From Orientallactaga sibirica (Eukaryota > Chordata > Mammalia > Rodentia > Dipodidae), in contig JAEOAD010000004.1 of the NCBI GenBank assembly GCA_036365145.1, positions 49,010,001 to 49,074,000 on the forward strand: a DNA stretch of 64,000 bases. The letters are read 5' to 3'. Every line of letters starts with the position of its first letter. Position 1 is the first letter of the stretch. The position numbers and the translations under genes are program-made. Below are positions 12,754-24,505 of the stretch, in pieces. The notes beneath the pieces are model-generated. The model ran no database searches, had not been told where the DNA came from, and saw only the letters and a list, made by a program, of their open reading frames with translations.

Positions 12754-12812
12754 ATCTATCTATCTATCTATGTCAGGCAAGTGTACTACCACTGAGCTGT
12801 ACCTCAGCTCAT
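12622..12812 (-). mobile_element. ID-like SINE interrupted by a TATC microsatellite
   Basis: The left arm (about 12622-12675, caaaggattaaacccagatg) and right arm (about 12770-12812, gtactaccactgagctgtac) are the two halves of a reverse-oriented ID element. The array at 12676-12771 sits between them. Confidence 0.75.
12676..12771. repeat. (TATC)n tetranucleotide microsatellite
   Basis: About 20 TATC-type units with few interruptions (tgtcc near the start, tatcatc near the end). It begins about 440 bp after exon 3. Confidence 0.97.
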
Positions 12813-13586
12813 TTCTTCCTCCTTAAGTTCCTTCTATTTAACGTCATTCAGGTCCTCAGCACATTGCCATATGCTGAATCATCTTTTAGTGTTCTGCCAT
12901 GGAGGAAGGTGCTGAATTCTTGAGCACTTGTACTGTGGCTAGTGTGACTGAGGGTCTGAGCTGCTCTTCCATGTTGGGTCGTCCATGTTTAAGCCATCTC
13001 ATGTGACTCATGGTTGTAATATAGGCCAGTTCAGAAAGTGTGAACTTCACGAAGAAAGTACTGCCTAGTGCAGTTGACTCACTGAGCACATTATGTGGGT
13101 ACTCAGTACATTTTGTGCCAGTTGACATGGAGAGAAATGAGTGCTACATTATTGGCTTGCTGTGATGACCCAAAGTGACATCAGTCTCATCCTGTTGAAG
13201 GAACTTAGGAGGGGAATCTCTAGCTTCAGACCTCGAAGTTGTACAAGTTACTGTCAATTCAACTTACAATGCTCTTTCATATCCATGCTTTTACTTTTTA
13301 AAAAGAAATCTTTTCATGTCAGTATCAGAGAGGAAATGAAAAGATAACTGTTAACTTTCTTGAGTCCTGATTCTGTGGTTTAATCCTGTTAGAGGCAATT
13401 CACTCACCATGTCTCATTCCGCCAGTGATAGCATCATTTAATGTATAGTGCTGCCACCATTTTTGTTATTAGAAACTGTACTGAAGCGCCAGGGAATTAT
13501 ACAACACACCCTGGGTCACACAAACCCATAGTAACTTTAAATTGGAATCTGTGAGTGGAGCAAAATGTTGATTTAAAAACTGTCCT

Positions 13587-13618
13587 GAGGCGGAGAACAT
13601 GGCTCAGTGGTTAAAAGT
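13587..13618 (+). mobile_element. 5' fragment of a B2-headed tRNA SINE split by the LTR element
   Basis: It reads gaggcggagaacatggctca then gtggttaaa, matching the A-box head of the SINE (ggctggagagatggctcagtggttaaagg) seen complete elsewhere. It stops exactly at the LTR boundary. Confidence 0.75.
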
Positions 13619-15457
13619 TGTAGTCATCTTTCCATCGTTGGCACAAAACACCTGTTAAAAGCAGCTTATGGGAGTAAAGGGTTTATTTTGGCTTACAGAC
13701 TCAAGGGAAGGCTCCATGATGGCAGGGGAAAAGGTGGCATGAGCAGAACATTACCCACTGGCCAACATCAGATGGACAACAGCAGCATGAAAATGTGCCA
13801 AACACTGGCAAGGCATAGCTGGCTATAACACCCATAAGCCTGCCCCCAATAACACACCTTTAACCAGGTTCCAATTCCTAAATTGTCATCAACTGGGGAT
13901 TAAGCATTCAGAACCATTACATTCTCTCCTTGGCCACCATAAACTCACAACCATCCATAATGTAAAATGCAGTGCATTCAGTTCAACTTAAAAAGTCCCT
14001 GCTGAGCTTGGTGGCACACTCCTTTAATCCCAGCATTTTGGAGGCAGAGATAGGAGGATTGTTATGAGTTCAAGACCAGCCTGGGACTACATAGTGAATT
14101 CCAGGTCAGCCTGGGCTAGAGTGAGACCCTACCTTAAAAAATAAAACAACAACAACAACGAAAAGATGGTATTGGGTACAGGGTAAACATCAAATTCTAC
14201 AGCTTCATATCTGACAATTTGAACCAGTGACAAAGTCTCCAAATCTGATAATACTAACTAGTGACAAGTCACTGGAATTCAAATTTCACCCCTCTATTTG
14301 GGATCCTCACAGCATGAGGAAGAATGCATCCCGAGCCAGCAGCTCTCCTTTGTGGCCATCTCACAATCCTGGCATTTCACAAAGTTCTAGGGTCTCTACT
14401 GCAACCCATGGTTCATCCTCATTGCTCCATCAGGCCTCTATGCACTGACTTCCAACAACCTTGCCTCACATTGCCCATGGTCATTTCTAAGAAATAAAAC
14501 CATGTTCCCAAAAATAAATTCAGTGACCCCTCTCTTTCCTGCATTTGTACTCCTTAGTACCAGGAGGGCTATAACTTGTTAATTTGGTGCCAGGGGATAC
14601 AGCAGACTTTGAAGAGCAGGACACTCCTTCAGCATCTAGGCCCCTTAACTTCAAGAGTCTGCATTCTTTCTGCTGTCCTGATGCAGATCTGTCTACTGGA
14701 CCAATCTTGGTAGTTGTAATCTCTTAAATAATTGTGCCTGAACAGTAGCAGCTTTTGCCCAAAGATTTCATTTCTTTCTGTGCCTTATCCTTCTGTTCAC
14801 ACCAGTCCATTTCTATGCAATACAGCCTTGCACAAGTTCTCAGAACAAGGGAAGATGCAGTAACCTCTCACACAAACTGCCTCTAGCCCAGTCCAGGCAA
14901 ATCTCTTCTTCCCTTCAAAAGCCAAACCTCACAGCCCATACTTCTTATAGCATTCAGATCTTTCAGCTGACTAGAGTGGTCCATTAAACTCTGATTCGAG
15001 TACTGCAAAGTTGTCTCTTAGATCAAGGTTTCAAATCCTTCCACATTCCTCCTGCCAATCAGTTCCAAAAGGCCAAAAGCCACATAGGCAGGTTTCAAAC
15101 AGTATCCGCCACACTTCTCAGTACCAATTTTACTGTTGCAATGAGCTGTCTGATGCTGGCAGGAAGCACCCGACCAAAAGCATCTTATGGAAGGAAAGGG
15201 TTTATTTTGGCTTACAGACTTGAGGGAAGGCTCCATAATGGCAGGGGTAAAGGTGGCATGAGCAGAGGATAGACATCACCTCCTGGCCAACATCAGTTGG
15301 ACAACAGCAACAGGAGAGTGTGCCAAACACACTGGCAAGGGTAAGCTGGCTAAATCACCCATAAGCCCACTCCCAACAACATACATTCAACAAGGTTCCA
15401 ATTCTCAGATTTTTGCACAGATAAGTTTATTGGGAACACCTGAATCAAACCATTACA
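13619..15457 (-). mobile_element. Two-LTR MaLR-like retrotransposon, antisense, inserted into a SINE
   Basis: LTR copies at 13619-13921 and 15134-15457 are the reverse complement of the LTR family seen at 39.5-41.3 kb: the gene-distal ends read ...ACCATTACA, and the interior shows the same caaggg-aaggctccat(g/a)atggcagggg block. The internal region also matches that element in reverse complement (the caggacactccttcagcatct block near 14.62 kb). The flanking 5-mers are aaagt (13614-13618) and aaggt (15458-15462), consistent with an aged target duplication. A B1 SINE interrupts the interior at 14001-14158. The element itself splits a tRNA-type SINE whose two parts flank it. Confidence 0.85.
14001..14158 (+). 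mobile_element. B1-type SINE inside the antisense LTR element
   Basis: It has the 7SL-derived SINE pattern: ggtggcacactcctttaatc, cccagcattttggaggcaga, a central block with cctgggactacatagtgaat, then gagtgagaccctacctt and an A/CAA-rich tail. Confidence 0.9.
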
Positions 15458-15595
15458 AAGGTGCTTGTGTGTAAAGCCTGCTGCCTGGGTTCATTTCCCA
15501 GCGACCATGTAAAGCTAGATACACAGAGTGGTAGTGACAGGAGGCTCTGACTTGCCCATACTTGCTCCCTTCCTCTCTCACTCTTAAGTAATTTT
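15458..15595 (+). mobile_element. 3' fragment of the same split SINE
   Basis: It starts aaggtgcttgtgtgtaaagc and continues cctgctgcctgggttcatttcc, which is the B-box side of the SINE. It ends in a CT-rich stretch and an A/T-rich tail. Together with 13587-13618 it rebuilds the usual SINE order. Confidence 0.8.
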
Positions 15596-16399
15596 TTTTA
15601 AATTAAGCAAAATAACTAAAAATTAGTAATATAAAAACTGTGCTATGTTATCAATATCATCACTTTCCTTTGACAGACTTGAGTATTGAATGATTTCCTT
15701 AGCCCACATCTCCTTGTGTTCTCTTTCTATGATATAACTTACTGTATAAAGCACTGAGGCATGAGGGGGGTTTAGGAGCTGCGGAGAACATAACGTTCTG
15801 TGGTGTCTATCCAAAGCCATAACTAGCATAGCTGAGCTCACATGAGAATGCCCATCTATATCTTCAGAGCCTGTTCTAGTTAAGGTTGAATCAGAGAAAT
15901 GTTTTGATTATGTTAAAGGAAACTCTCTTGGATCAAGTAGGGGGTCCAGAAATAAGTGGTCTAATCTCTATAATTGGAGTGAGTATGCATGTCTGAGTTT
16001 GAGTACCATCCTGGAGAACATAGCTCTGCTCTCTTCCCAGCCCTCTTAGTCCTGGCAGTCTTGGTTTACTTGAGTATGGACTTTGGTTTCTCATTAAAAT
16101 GGAAAGAAAAGAGCCAGAGGAAGCCATAGAGCTGAACTGCAGCACTGGGTGGGTCCCTTTCTTCTGTGAAGGAGGGTGCTTTGCCAGCAAGACCATTTTA
16201 ACCAAATGCAGAAGTCTCTTGTAAAGTTCTTCTACCACCTCTGAGAACATGAGAAGTTCTGGAGACATGGTCTTTGAATAGTTTCAAATTCTCTGCTCAA
16301 GTTGAAACTTTTATTTCAGTTAGCCTTGCACTGTCACAAACTTGAGAATGTCTCCTGATTTCTTTTGTGAGGACTGGACAGAAAATTCATTGTCAAAAA

Positions 16400-16890
16400 A
16401 GAGTCTAACCCAGTTTCCCAGGTCTTTAAAAGGTAAGAGGAATAGGTTTACAGCAGGCTTGTATAGGTAAGCAGAATGTGGACAGAGGAGGATGCTTGCT
16501 TAGTTTTATTTCAGTAGACCAGAAACACCTACCTGGTACCAGCACAAGGGCGAAGGAGATAGACACAAAGAACACTCAACCCTTACCAATTCAGATATCC
16601 AGAGACACAGAGACTGACAAAACCTCGTCATTGAAATAGACCTAAAATGAACCCAACATGGGCTCAGGGAAATTCGTGGAAGAGGGGGCAGAAAGATTGT
16701 CAGAGCCATGAGTTGGGTCATTATACACAGAGTCATTGCCTTTCTTGCATAACTGATGGCTACCCACATAAGACAAGACCCACATTACCTATGGGGGGAA
16801 GACAGGGAAAAGGCTAACCATGGTACCATCATGGTTGTATATATACTATATACAGAACTAATAAAAATATATTTAAAAAATTAAAAAAAA
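16400..16890 (+). mobile_element. Possible retroelement 3' end with A-rich tail
   Basis: A non-repetitive block ends in AATAAA (16859) and then an A-rich run, as an inserted retroelement 3' end would. I do not recognise the family, and the left border is unclear. Confidence 0.35.
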
Positions 16891-17524
16891 TTCTATTACT
16901 TTTTTTCCAAATGACTCGAAAATCCAAGGGTTGATGCTGAAACAGATGACTTCTCCTTTCTAGGAGAAAAATCTGCATTTTTTATAATGCTTTACCACCT
17001 GCAATCTTTTATTGAGGGATGGGCAGCTAGTTTGGTATAGTAATACCCTGTGTGGAAAGTCAGTTCTCTCAGTTTTCATAAAGAACCTAGAGCCAAATTC
17101 AGGTTCTGAGGTAAGCTATTTGTTAACTCTTCAGAAATGTTGACTCCCAAGGTAATTATGGCTTTAAAAATGACCCACAGGTTTAGAACTTAATTACTCT
17201 GTCGAAACATGAGTTCACAGTGCCAAGGATACCAATCTGTATATAGTAATGGAATACTAGGTGTGTATTTATTTATTTATTAGAAAAGTCAGGGCATGCA
17301 GTATTAGGTAGGTGAAAATAACATTGCCTAGAGTCACACAAGGGAAACTTGTTGTTATAGGCAAGGGTAGAGACATCATACTTGGCCTCCCTCCCTCCTT
17401 GTTTTAGGTGTAAGGAAGAGCTCTTGTTCTGTTCTTGGTGGTTCCCTGCTGCTTTCCTTCCACCTCCTGAGTAGTCTTCTGGTTCCTGACTCCTTTTTTT
17501 CTTCTTTTAAAAATATACATTTTA

Positions 17525-17680
17525 AGCCAGGCATGGTGGTGCACGCCTTTGATCCCAGTACTCGATATGCAGAGGTAGGAGGATCACTGTGAGTTTGAGG
17601 CCACCCTGAGAGTACAGAGTGAATTCCAGGTCATTCTGGGATAGAGCAAAACCCTACCTTGTAAAACAAACAAACAAAAA
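17525..17680 (+). mobile_element. B1-type SINE
   Basis: It starts gccaggcatggtggtgcacg, then atcccagtactcgatatgca, and ends in a (CAAA)n tail. Confidence 0.93.
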
Positions 17681-17884
17681 TACATATTCATATACATATG
17701 TATATATACATTTAAAAATACATCATGTGTATATATGTATGTATTTTTTATATTAATAATTAATAATTGGTAGTAATAATTGGTATTTTTTTTCTCCTAC
17801 AGCATTGCTCAGACTGGTCCTCAACTCCTGGTACTCAAGTGAACTTTCCACTTCATCTGTCAAAGAATAGGAAATACACCTAGG

Positions 17885-18057
17885 TTTTTTTTTTGTTGTT
17901 GTTGTTGTTTTGTTTTTGATTTTTCGAGGTAGGGTCTCACTCTAGGCTGACCTAGAATTAACTATGTAGTCTCAGGGTGGCCTTGAACTCATGACAATAC
18001 TCCTACTTCTGCATCCCGAGTGCTGGGATTAAAGGCGTGAGCCACCACTCCTGGTCT
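17885..18057 (-). mobile_element. B1-type SINE
   Basis: It has a T/GTT-rich tail, tcgaggtagggtctcactct, gtgctgggattaaaggcgtg and the head gccaccactcctggtc. Confidence 0.93.
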
Positions 18058-18090
18058 AGTTTTTTTTTTTTTTTTTTAATTAAAAAAAAA

Positions 18091-18531
18091 AAATCTTTGT
18101 GGGGATGGAGAGATGACTTAGTGGTTAAGGCACTTGGCTGTGAAGCCTAAGGACCCAGATTTAATTCCCCAGTACCTACATAAGCCAGCTACACAAGGTG
18201 GCACACATGTCTGGACTTTGTTCACAGTGACTAGAGGCCCTGGTGTGCCCATTCACTCTTTCTTTCTATCTGTCTCTTTCTCTCTCTCTCAAATAAATAA
18301 ATAAATGAAATATTTTAAAAAAATCTTTGTGGACTAGGGAGATGGCTCAGTGGCTAAAGGTACTTGATTGCAAAGCCTGCTGGCCTGGGTTTGATTCCTC
18401 AGTACCCATATAAAGCCACGTACACAAAAGTGACACATGTGTTTGGAGATTGTAGCCCTATGCTGCTCTCTCTCTCTTTCTGTCTTTCAAATAAACATAC
18501 AAAATATATAATTATTTTAAAAAATCTTTGT
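18091..18531 (+). mobile_element. Two B2-headed SINEs inserted in series at one target
   Basis: SINE one is about 18101-18320 and SINE two about 18331-18521. The same 10-mer AAATCTTTGT occurs before (18091), between (18321) and after (18522) them, as expected when a second copy inserts at the duplicated target of the first. Both have the agatggctcagtgg-type head and an AAATAAA-rich tail. Confidence 0.88.
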
Positions 18532-18567
18532 ATTTAAGTGTGGTGCTGGTCCAAAACCTAGGGTGTT

Positions 18568-19110
18568 TATATCAGTCTGGTTCTCTAGAGGAACAGAACC
18601 CATTGTGGAATGAATATATGTGTGTGTGTGAGTGAGGTTTATAAGGTTGGCTTAAGTGATTCAAGGCTGGGTACTCTGAGAGTGCTCATCTATGCACTGG
18701 AGAGGTAGAGAACCAGGTCTCTGGTCCGAGAAGCCAGAAGCTTTAGCACTAGGGGACCAATGATGCAGCTCCTAGCTGAAGGTCATGGTCTGTAAGCTTC
18801 CTGGAGAGTTGCTAATGTGAATGAACACTGAAAGTCTGAAGAAGCTGGAGTCTGATATCCATGGCGATGGCAGCAGCAGTGGTCACACTTGCTCAGAAGA
18901 GTGTAGCTTGTGCATACTGGTAGCTTTCTCCTTTTTTTCCACTTTTATTTCATCCTGGACTTCAACTTATTGGATGGTACTGTCCAAAATCATGACAGGT
19001 CTTTCTACCTCAGTTACTGTCCATGTTCCCATTTTCTCTAGAAATATCCTCACAGACATACCCAGAAATGTACTAACTGCTCTCAATGTAGTCAAGTGGA
19101 TAATCAAAGC
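18568..19110 (+). mobile_element. Old LTR-like mammalian relic
   Basis: It shows atcagtctggttctctagag followed by gaacagaaccc, aaggttggcttaagtgattc, and further along ctcacagacatacccagaaa. This order resembles a widespread old mammalian repeat, probably an LTR relic, which I cannot name with certainty. Confidence 0.5.
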
Positions 19111-19117
19111 TAACCAT

Positions 19118-19172
19118 AGTAGCTTTGCATATACTAAGCATGTACTCTAACACTGAGCCCCAACCCCATCCC
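19118..19172 (-). mobile_element. ID-like fragment
   Basis: It shows taagcatgtactctaacact followed by gagccccaacccc, the A-box side of a reverse-oriented ID element. Confidence 0.6.
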
Positions 19173-19209
19173 CTGGCTCGAGGATTTGGGGAAAATTAGT
19201 ATTAAGTAA

Positions 19210-20631
<1,422 letters not shown>

Positions 20632-20687
20632 GGATTTGAAAGCTGGTAATATTCTTTTGGGTGAGGATGGTTCAGTACAAATAGCAG
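20632..20687 (+). CDS. STK39: STK39 coding exon 5: catalytic loop
   Basis: This exon is only 56 nt. One base completes the Arg of HRD. Next come DLKAGNILLGEDGSVQIA, and then the first base (g) of the DFG aspartate codon. It therefore carries the catalytic Asp of HRD, the catalytic-loop Lys and Asn, and the beta-7/8 hairpin. The acceptor is ttttttctaacag and the donor is CAG|gtaagg. Its length (56 nt, not a multiple of three) means that skipping it would shift the frame. The 26.5-kb intron 5 follows directly. Confidence 0.97.
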
Positions 20688-21660
20688 GTAAGGCTAATGA
20701 AGATAAAATCCTCTGCTTGCTCACAGGAATGTTTCACTTTGATGTAATGGAGTGTGATCCCTGGAAAGTGAATGAGTGCATACAGTCTCTTTAAAGAGCA
20801 CATTGGGGCTTCCCTGTTCTACTGGACATGCGCTTCTGGAATGGTTGGGGCTGAAACCTGCCTGGCATGCTTTCCTGCTGTCTGCATGAAACGTTGTTAG
20901 CTTTTCAAATGAATAATGTAACGTTAGTACAGAACCTTTTTAGAGAGAATGATTTGACTTTCACTTTTCTTATTTTCTATCTGAAAAGATTTCCTGGTTG
21001 AATAATGATGGTATTTACATACTGTAAGAAGAGTTCTTTGCTTTGGAAAAGGTTTTCAATGAGTTTGAAAGTTGAAAACATTGTATGCATTCATTTATAA
21101 ATCTTTTATTTCTGAATGACTGTTGAGCGTCCACATCAGGTGTGTCCCATGGTTGGTATCTCGGCCTATGAGGTTGTTATTTTCAGTTATCAGAGTAACC
21201 TAAATGGCTTATTATGAAATGTGGCTACCTCCACATTGTCTCAGTTTACCCCAGGTCCTTGCACATCTGTCTCAGCTGTCCTTTCAGCTATCACCGCCTC
21301 TCCATGGGTAGTGGTTTTGGCTTGTTTTGCTGGACAATATTTTCCTGTAGTGGACTCTTCCTGCTTTTTGGGGGTTCCAGACATAGATATTATATCAGTT
21401 CACTTTTGCCCTGATTTGGCTTCTCCTTTTAAGAATATTAAAGTTTGCTACCTATGATTAATCAATCTAACCAAGTTCATTTTAAGTTGTGATGGAAGAT
21501 TCCTTTCTTCTTATATAGATATGGGCTTTTGGCCTACTTAGTTATTTACCAAAGTTGACCCTTTTTTGTTCTAGATGAAGATCTGCTTTTAGATAAGTCT
21601 AGAGTTATTAGAAGTAGAAGAGTTTGGCAGAAAACAAATGTCAGCACAAAATAAGCTTCC

Positions 21661-21741
21661 TTTTTTGTGGTGCTAAGCGTGAAACCCAAGGCCTGGAGCA
21701 TGCTAGGAAAGTGCTCTGCGCCTGAGCTACATCCTCAGCCT
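21661..21741 (-). mobile_element. ID-like SINE
   Basis: It shows tgtggtgctaagcgtgaaac, caaggcctggagcatgctag and gctctgcgcctgagctacat. Confidence 0.8.
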
Positions 21742-22054
21742 GAAGGCACAAGCTGTCATCTCTGACTCTGTCCTGTCGCCATGCACCTCTCAGAGGAGAC
21801 TTTCGCCAGGGGAACCAGAGAGATTGACCTTGGTCTCTGTACTTACTTACCCACATGAAGAGTAATGGATTTTTTAAGGATGTTTTAGAAATGTAAAGGA
21901 AAGTTGGGAATTTGTTTCAAATCAAACATTTCCTTTTGAGAACTTATAGAAAATTTGTAGTGAAAGTGATTATCTTTGATATATTTTGCCAAGTACAGTT
22001 GTTGGTTTAAGATCACTGGGAATCATTTTGCATATTAGTTGGGCCCAAAGGCTT

Positions 22055-22170
22055 TGAAATTCTGGTTTATATCTACTTTGTGATTTTGGGGCTTTTGTTG
22101 CATCTTCAAACCTCAGGTTTCCTGTCTATGAGATGGAGATTATGATGCCTGTCTTTCAGACATGCATATA
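22055..22170 (+). mobile_element. MIR relic
   Basis: The block tttgtgattttggggctttt, then cctcaggtttcctgtctatg and agatggagattatgatgcct, follows the MIR core order. Confidence 0.6.
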
Positions 22171-22390
22171 CTGTTTTCCTCTAGCTACTGACACTTAAGA
22201 GTTAGGTGCCTATGAGTATGGGGTGATTTTGGGGGGTGGGGGGTGCAGAGTATTCCAGGCACATACTGGGAGCCATTTATAAACAGGGAATTTTTAATGT
22301 AAGTATTATGTTAGGATTTTTAAGACTGCAAAAAAATTGATATACTTTAATTTTAAAGAGTTGCATTTGTACCTAATTTTAAGCTATATT

Positions 22391-22560
22391 TAAAAATTTT
22401 TTATTTATATATTTGTGTGTGTGCATGTTTGCACTTGTGCTAGGATCTCTTGATACTACAAACAGATGCCCATCTGGCTTTAAGTGGGTGGCTGAAGTAT
22501 TGAACCCAAGCCAGCAGGTGTTTCAAGCAAACACTTTTAACCACTGAGCAAACTCCCCCA
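22391..22560 (-). mobile_element. B2-headed tRNA SINE, divergent
   Basis: It shows atgcccatctggctttaagt, then aagcaaacacttttaaccac and tgagcaaactccccca. It is an old copy of the SINE family seen elsewhere. Confidence 0.65.
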
Positions 22561-23214
22561 CTCCTGCACAAAATTTTTGCTTTAATAATTTTGTATTGTC
22601 TGTTTTAAACTGTGTCCGGATTATATATATTTCATGTCTCTTGGGTCCACCCTTCTAACTTATAGTTTTTTTTGTAATAATTAAATATATAAAATGTTTA
22701 ATGGAGCCAGTAAAATGGACCATGGACAAGAATAGTTCACTGAGCATAAAGTGAAAGTAGTCCTTAATGTAAGGAAAAATATGCTAAAACTCACAAATGG
22801 AAACAATACAGGTTAAAACAACATTGTAATACCTTCTACCATATATCCAAATGTTATTTTGTTAGTAGTGGTACAAAGAGTTATATCCATACTGGGGAGG
22901 AATCCGTTAATTCTTCTCACACCCAGAGGTGCAGTTCTCCTTTGTCTTACCAACTGAGTGCAGTATGAGCCAGCTCATAGGAGCCACCGACAACTCTCTC
23001 TTCCCAAGTCCACATTCAGCAAGGCCATGTTGACTGCTTGAGTCAGCCATGGCCACTATTGTACGTCATGGGAATCTATACTTAGAATCTTTCTGTGAGG
23101 GAGAGGGAGATAAACATTTACTCTCACACTAAAGCCATCTCTCTTTGAGGAATCTTCCCGCTAGCTATCCCTGTATATGTGTGTTTCGAATAACATGGGT
23201 ATAAGGTAGTTGGA

Positions 23215-23513
23215 TTTTCCTTTCTTTTCTTTCCCTTTCTTTCCCTTCTCTCCTCTCTCTCCTCTCCTCTCCTCTCCTCTCCTCTCCTCTCCTCTCCTCT
23301 CCTCTCCTCTCCTCTCCTCTCCTCTCCTCTCCTCTCCTCTCTTCTTCTCTTCCTTTCTCTTCCTTTCCCTTCCTTTCCCTTCCTTTCCCTTCCTTTCCCT
23401 TCCTTTCCCTTCCTTTCCCTTCCTTTCCCTTCCTTTCCCTTCCTTTCCCTTCCCTTCCCTTCCCTTCCCTTCCTTTCTTTTCCTTTCCTTTTCTTCTTTT
23501 CTTTTCTTTTTTT
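23215..23513. repeat. 299-nt uninterrupted pyrimidine tract (CTCCT and CCTTT arrays)
   Basis: Every base from 23215 to 23513 is C or T. It begins irregularly, becomes (TCTCC)n at about 23254-23340, then (CCTTT/CCCTT)n to about 23475 and T-rich at the end. The complementary strand is pure purine. Open frames across it on both strands (Ser/Pro/Leu/Phe or Lys/Glu/Arg/Gly) are artefacts of the repeat. Confidence 0.97.
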
Positions 23514-23634
23514 GAGGTCCTGGCTGGCCTGGACCTCGCTGTATATCTGCCAGGCTGGCCTTGAACTTGAGACTATTTTCTTGCCTCTGCCAATTTAGTG
23601 CTAGGAGTATAGGCATGCACTACTTGGCCCAGCT
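23514..23634 (-). mobile_element. B1-type SINE, divergent; its A-rich tail abuts the pyrimidine tract
   Basis: In reverse orientation it shows gaggtcctggctggcctgga, ccaggctggccttgaacttg, then gtgctaggagtataggcatg. On the - strand its 3' tail points to 23513, where the purine tract begins. Confidence 0.75.
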
Positions 23635-24329
23635 TATGAGAGAAAAGGCTAAAGACAACTTGAGTGTGTTAAATATAGTGTAATGATATATATTCATTTA
23701 TGGGACACCCATCCACCATAAAGGAGAATGAAAAGTTCTCTATTCATGGAATGGAAAAAACAAATCACTCACCTACTTGGTTAAGTGAATACAACATGCT
23801 GGAAAACAATACTGATACATAGTATGGTACTTTTCATGAAAGAAATGGAGAGAACTCAGGGGACCTGATGTGCATTTTTGCAGAAAGATATTGAAAGGAT
23901 AGTCATGTGGGAATGAGATTGTGCGTAACTTCTATAACTTTCAATCTTAAACCATGCATAGCTGACCTCATAAAACAAATGAAGGGACTCGGGAAACTCA
24001 ATACACTGTCACAATCAAAACACTTTCAGACTTCGTATTGTAAAAATGTCTAGTGTCGTCCGCAGTGGAGGGATGGAGCCTTTTATTTTATACTCGTCAC
24101 CTGCTTCAGTACTATCAGTCTTTCATTTTCTGTATTTATCCTTCCCCTCTTTATTTTGGTGGTGCCTGTCATGCTCATATGGAATTTTCCCTAGCTGTTG
24201 AAGTTATCTGTCATACTTTGTCACATCTTAGTAAGTGCAGTGTTCCTTGCTAGGCAAGTTTGAAAAAAAATACTTCAACTAAAGCAGCTAAAAATATGTG
24301 AGAAATCTGAAGCCTTCCAGCTGCGGTGG

Positions 24330-24505
24330 TCTTCTTGTGCAGACTTTGGTCTCAGCTGGTTTGGTTGGCATTCCTGGGCTATCATTTAGCAGCTCTGCGA
24401 CTTTTTACTAGTTACTAAACCCTCCTTAAGACTCAGTTTTGTTAAAGGGGATTAAAATACGACATTTAACAGTGGTTGGCACACAGTGGGTCTGCTAAGC
24501 TATGA
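24330..24505 (+). mobile_element. MIR relic
   Basis: It shows ttagcagctctgcgactttt, ctccttaagactcagttttg and ggttggcacacagtgggt. Confidence 0.65.

Noticed and set aside
12676..12771. Regular tandem units as a CRISPR-like array
   Set aside because: They are 4-bp microsatellite units without spacers in a mammalian intron.
23161..23616. 151-codon Lys/Glu/Arg-rich frame (- strand) and 101-codon Ser/Pro/Phe-rich frame (+ strand)
   Set aside because: Both are translations of the pyrimidine tract; no stop can occur in most frames of such repeats.
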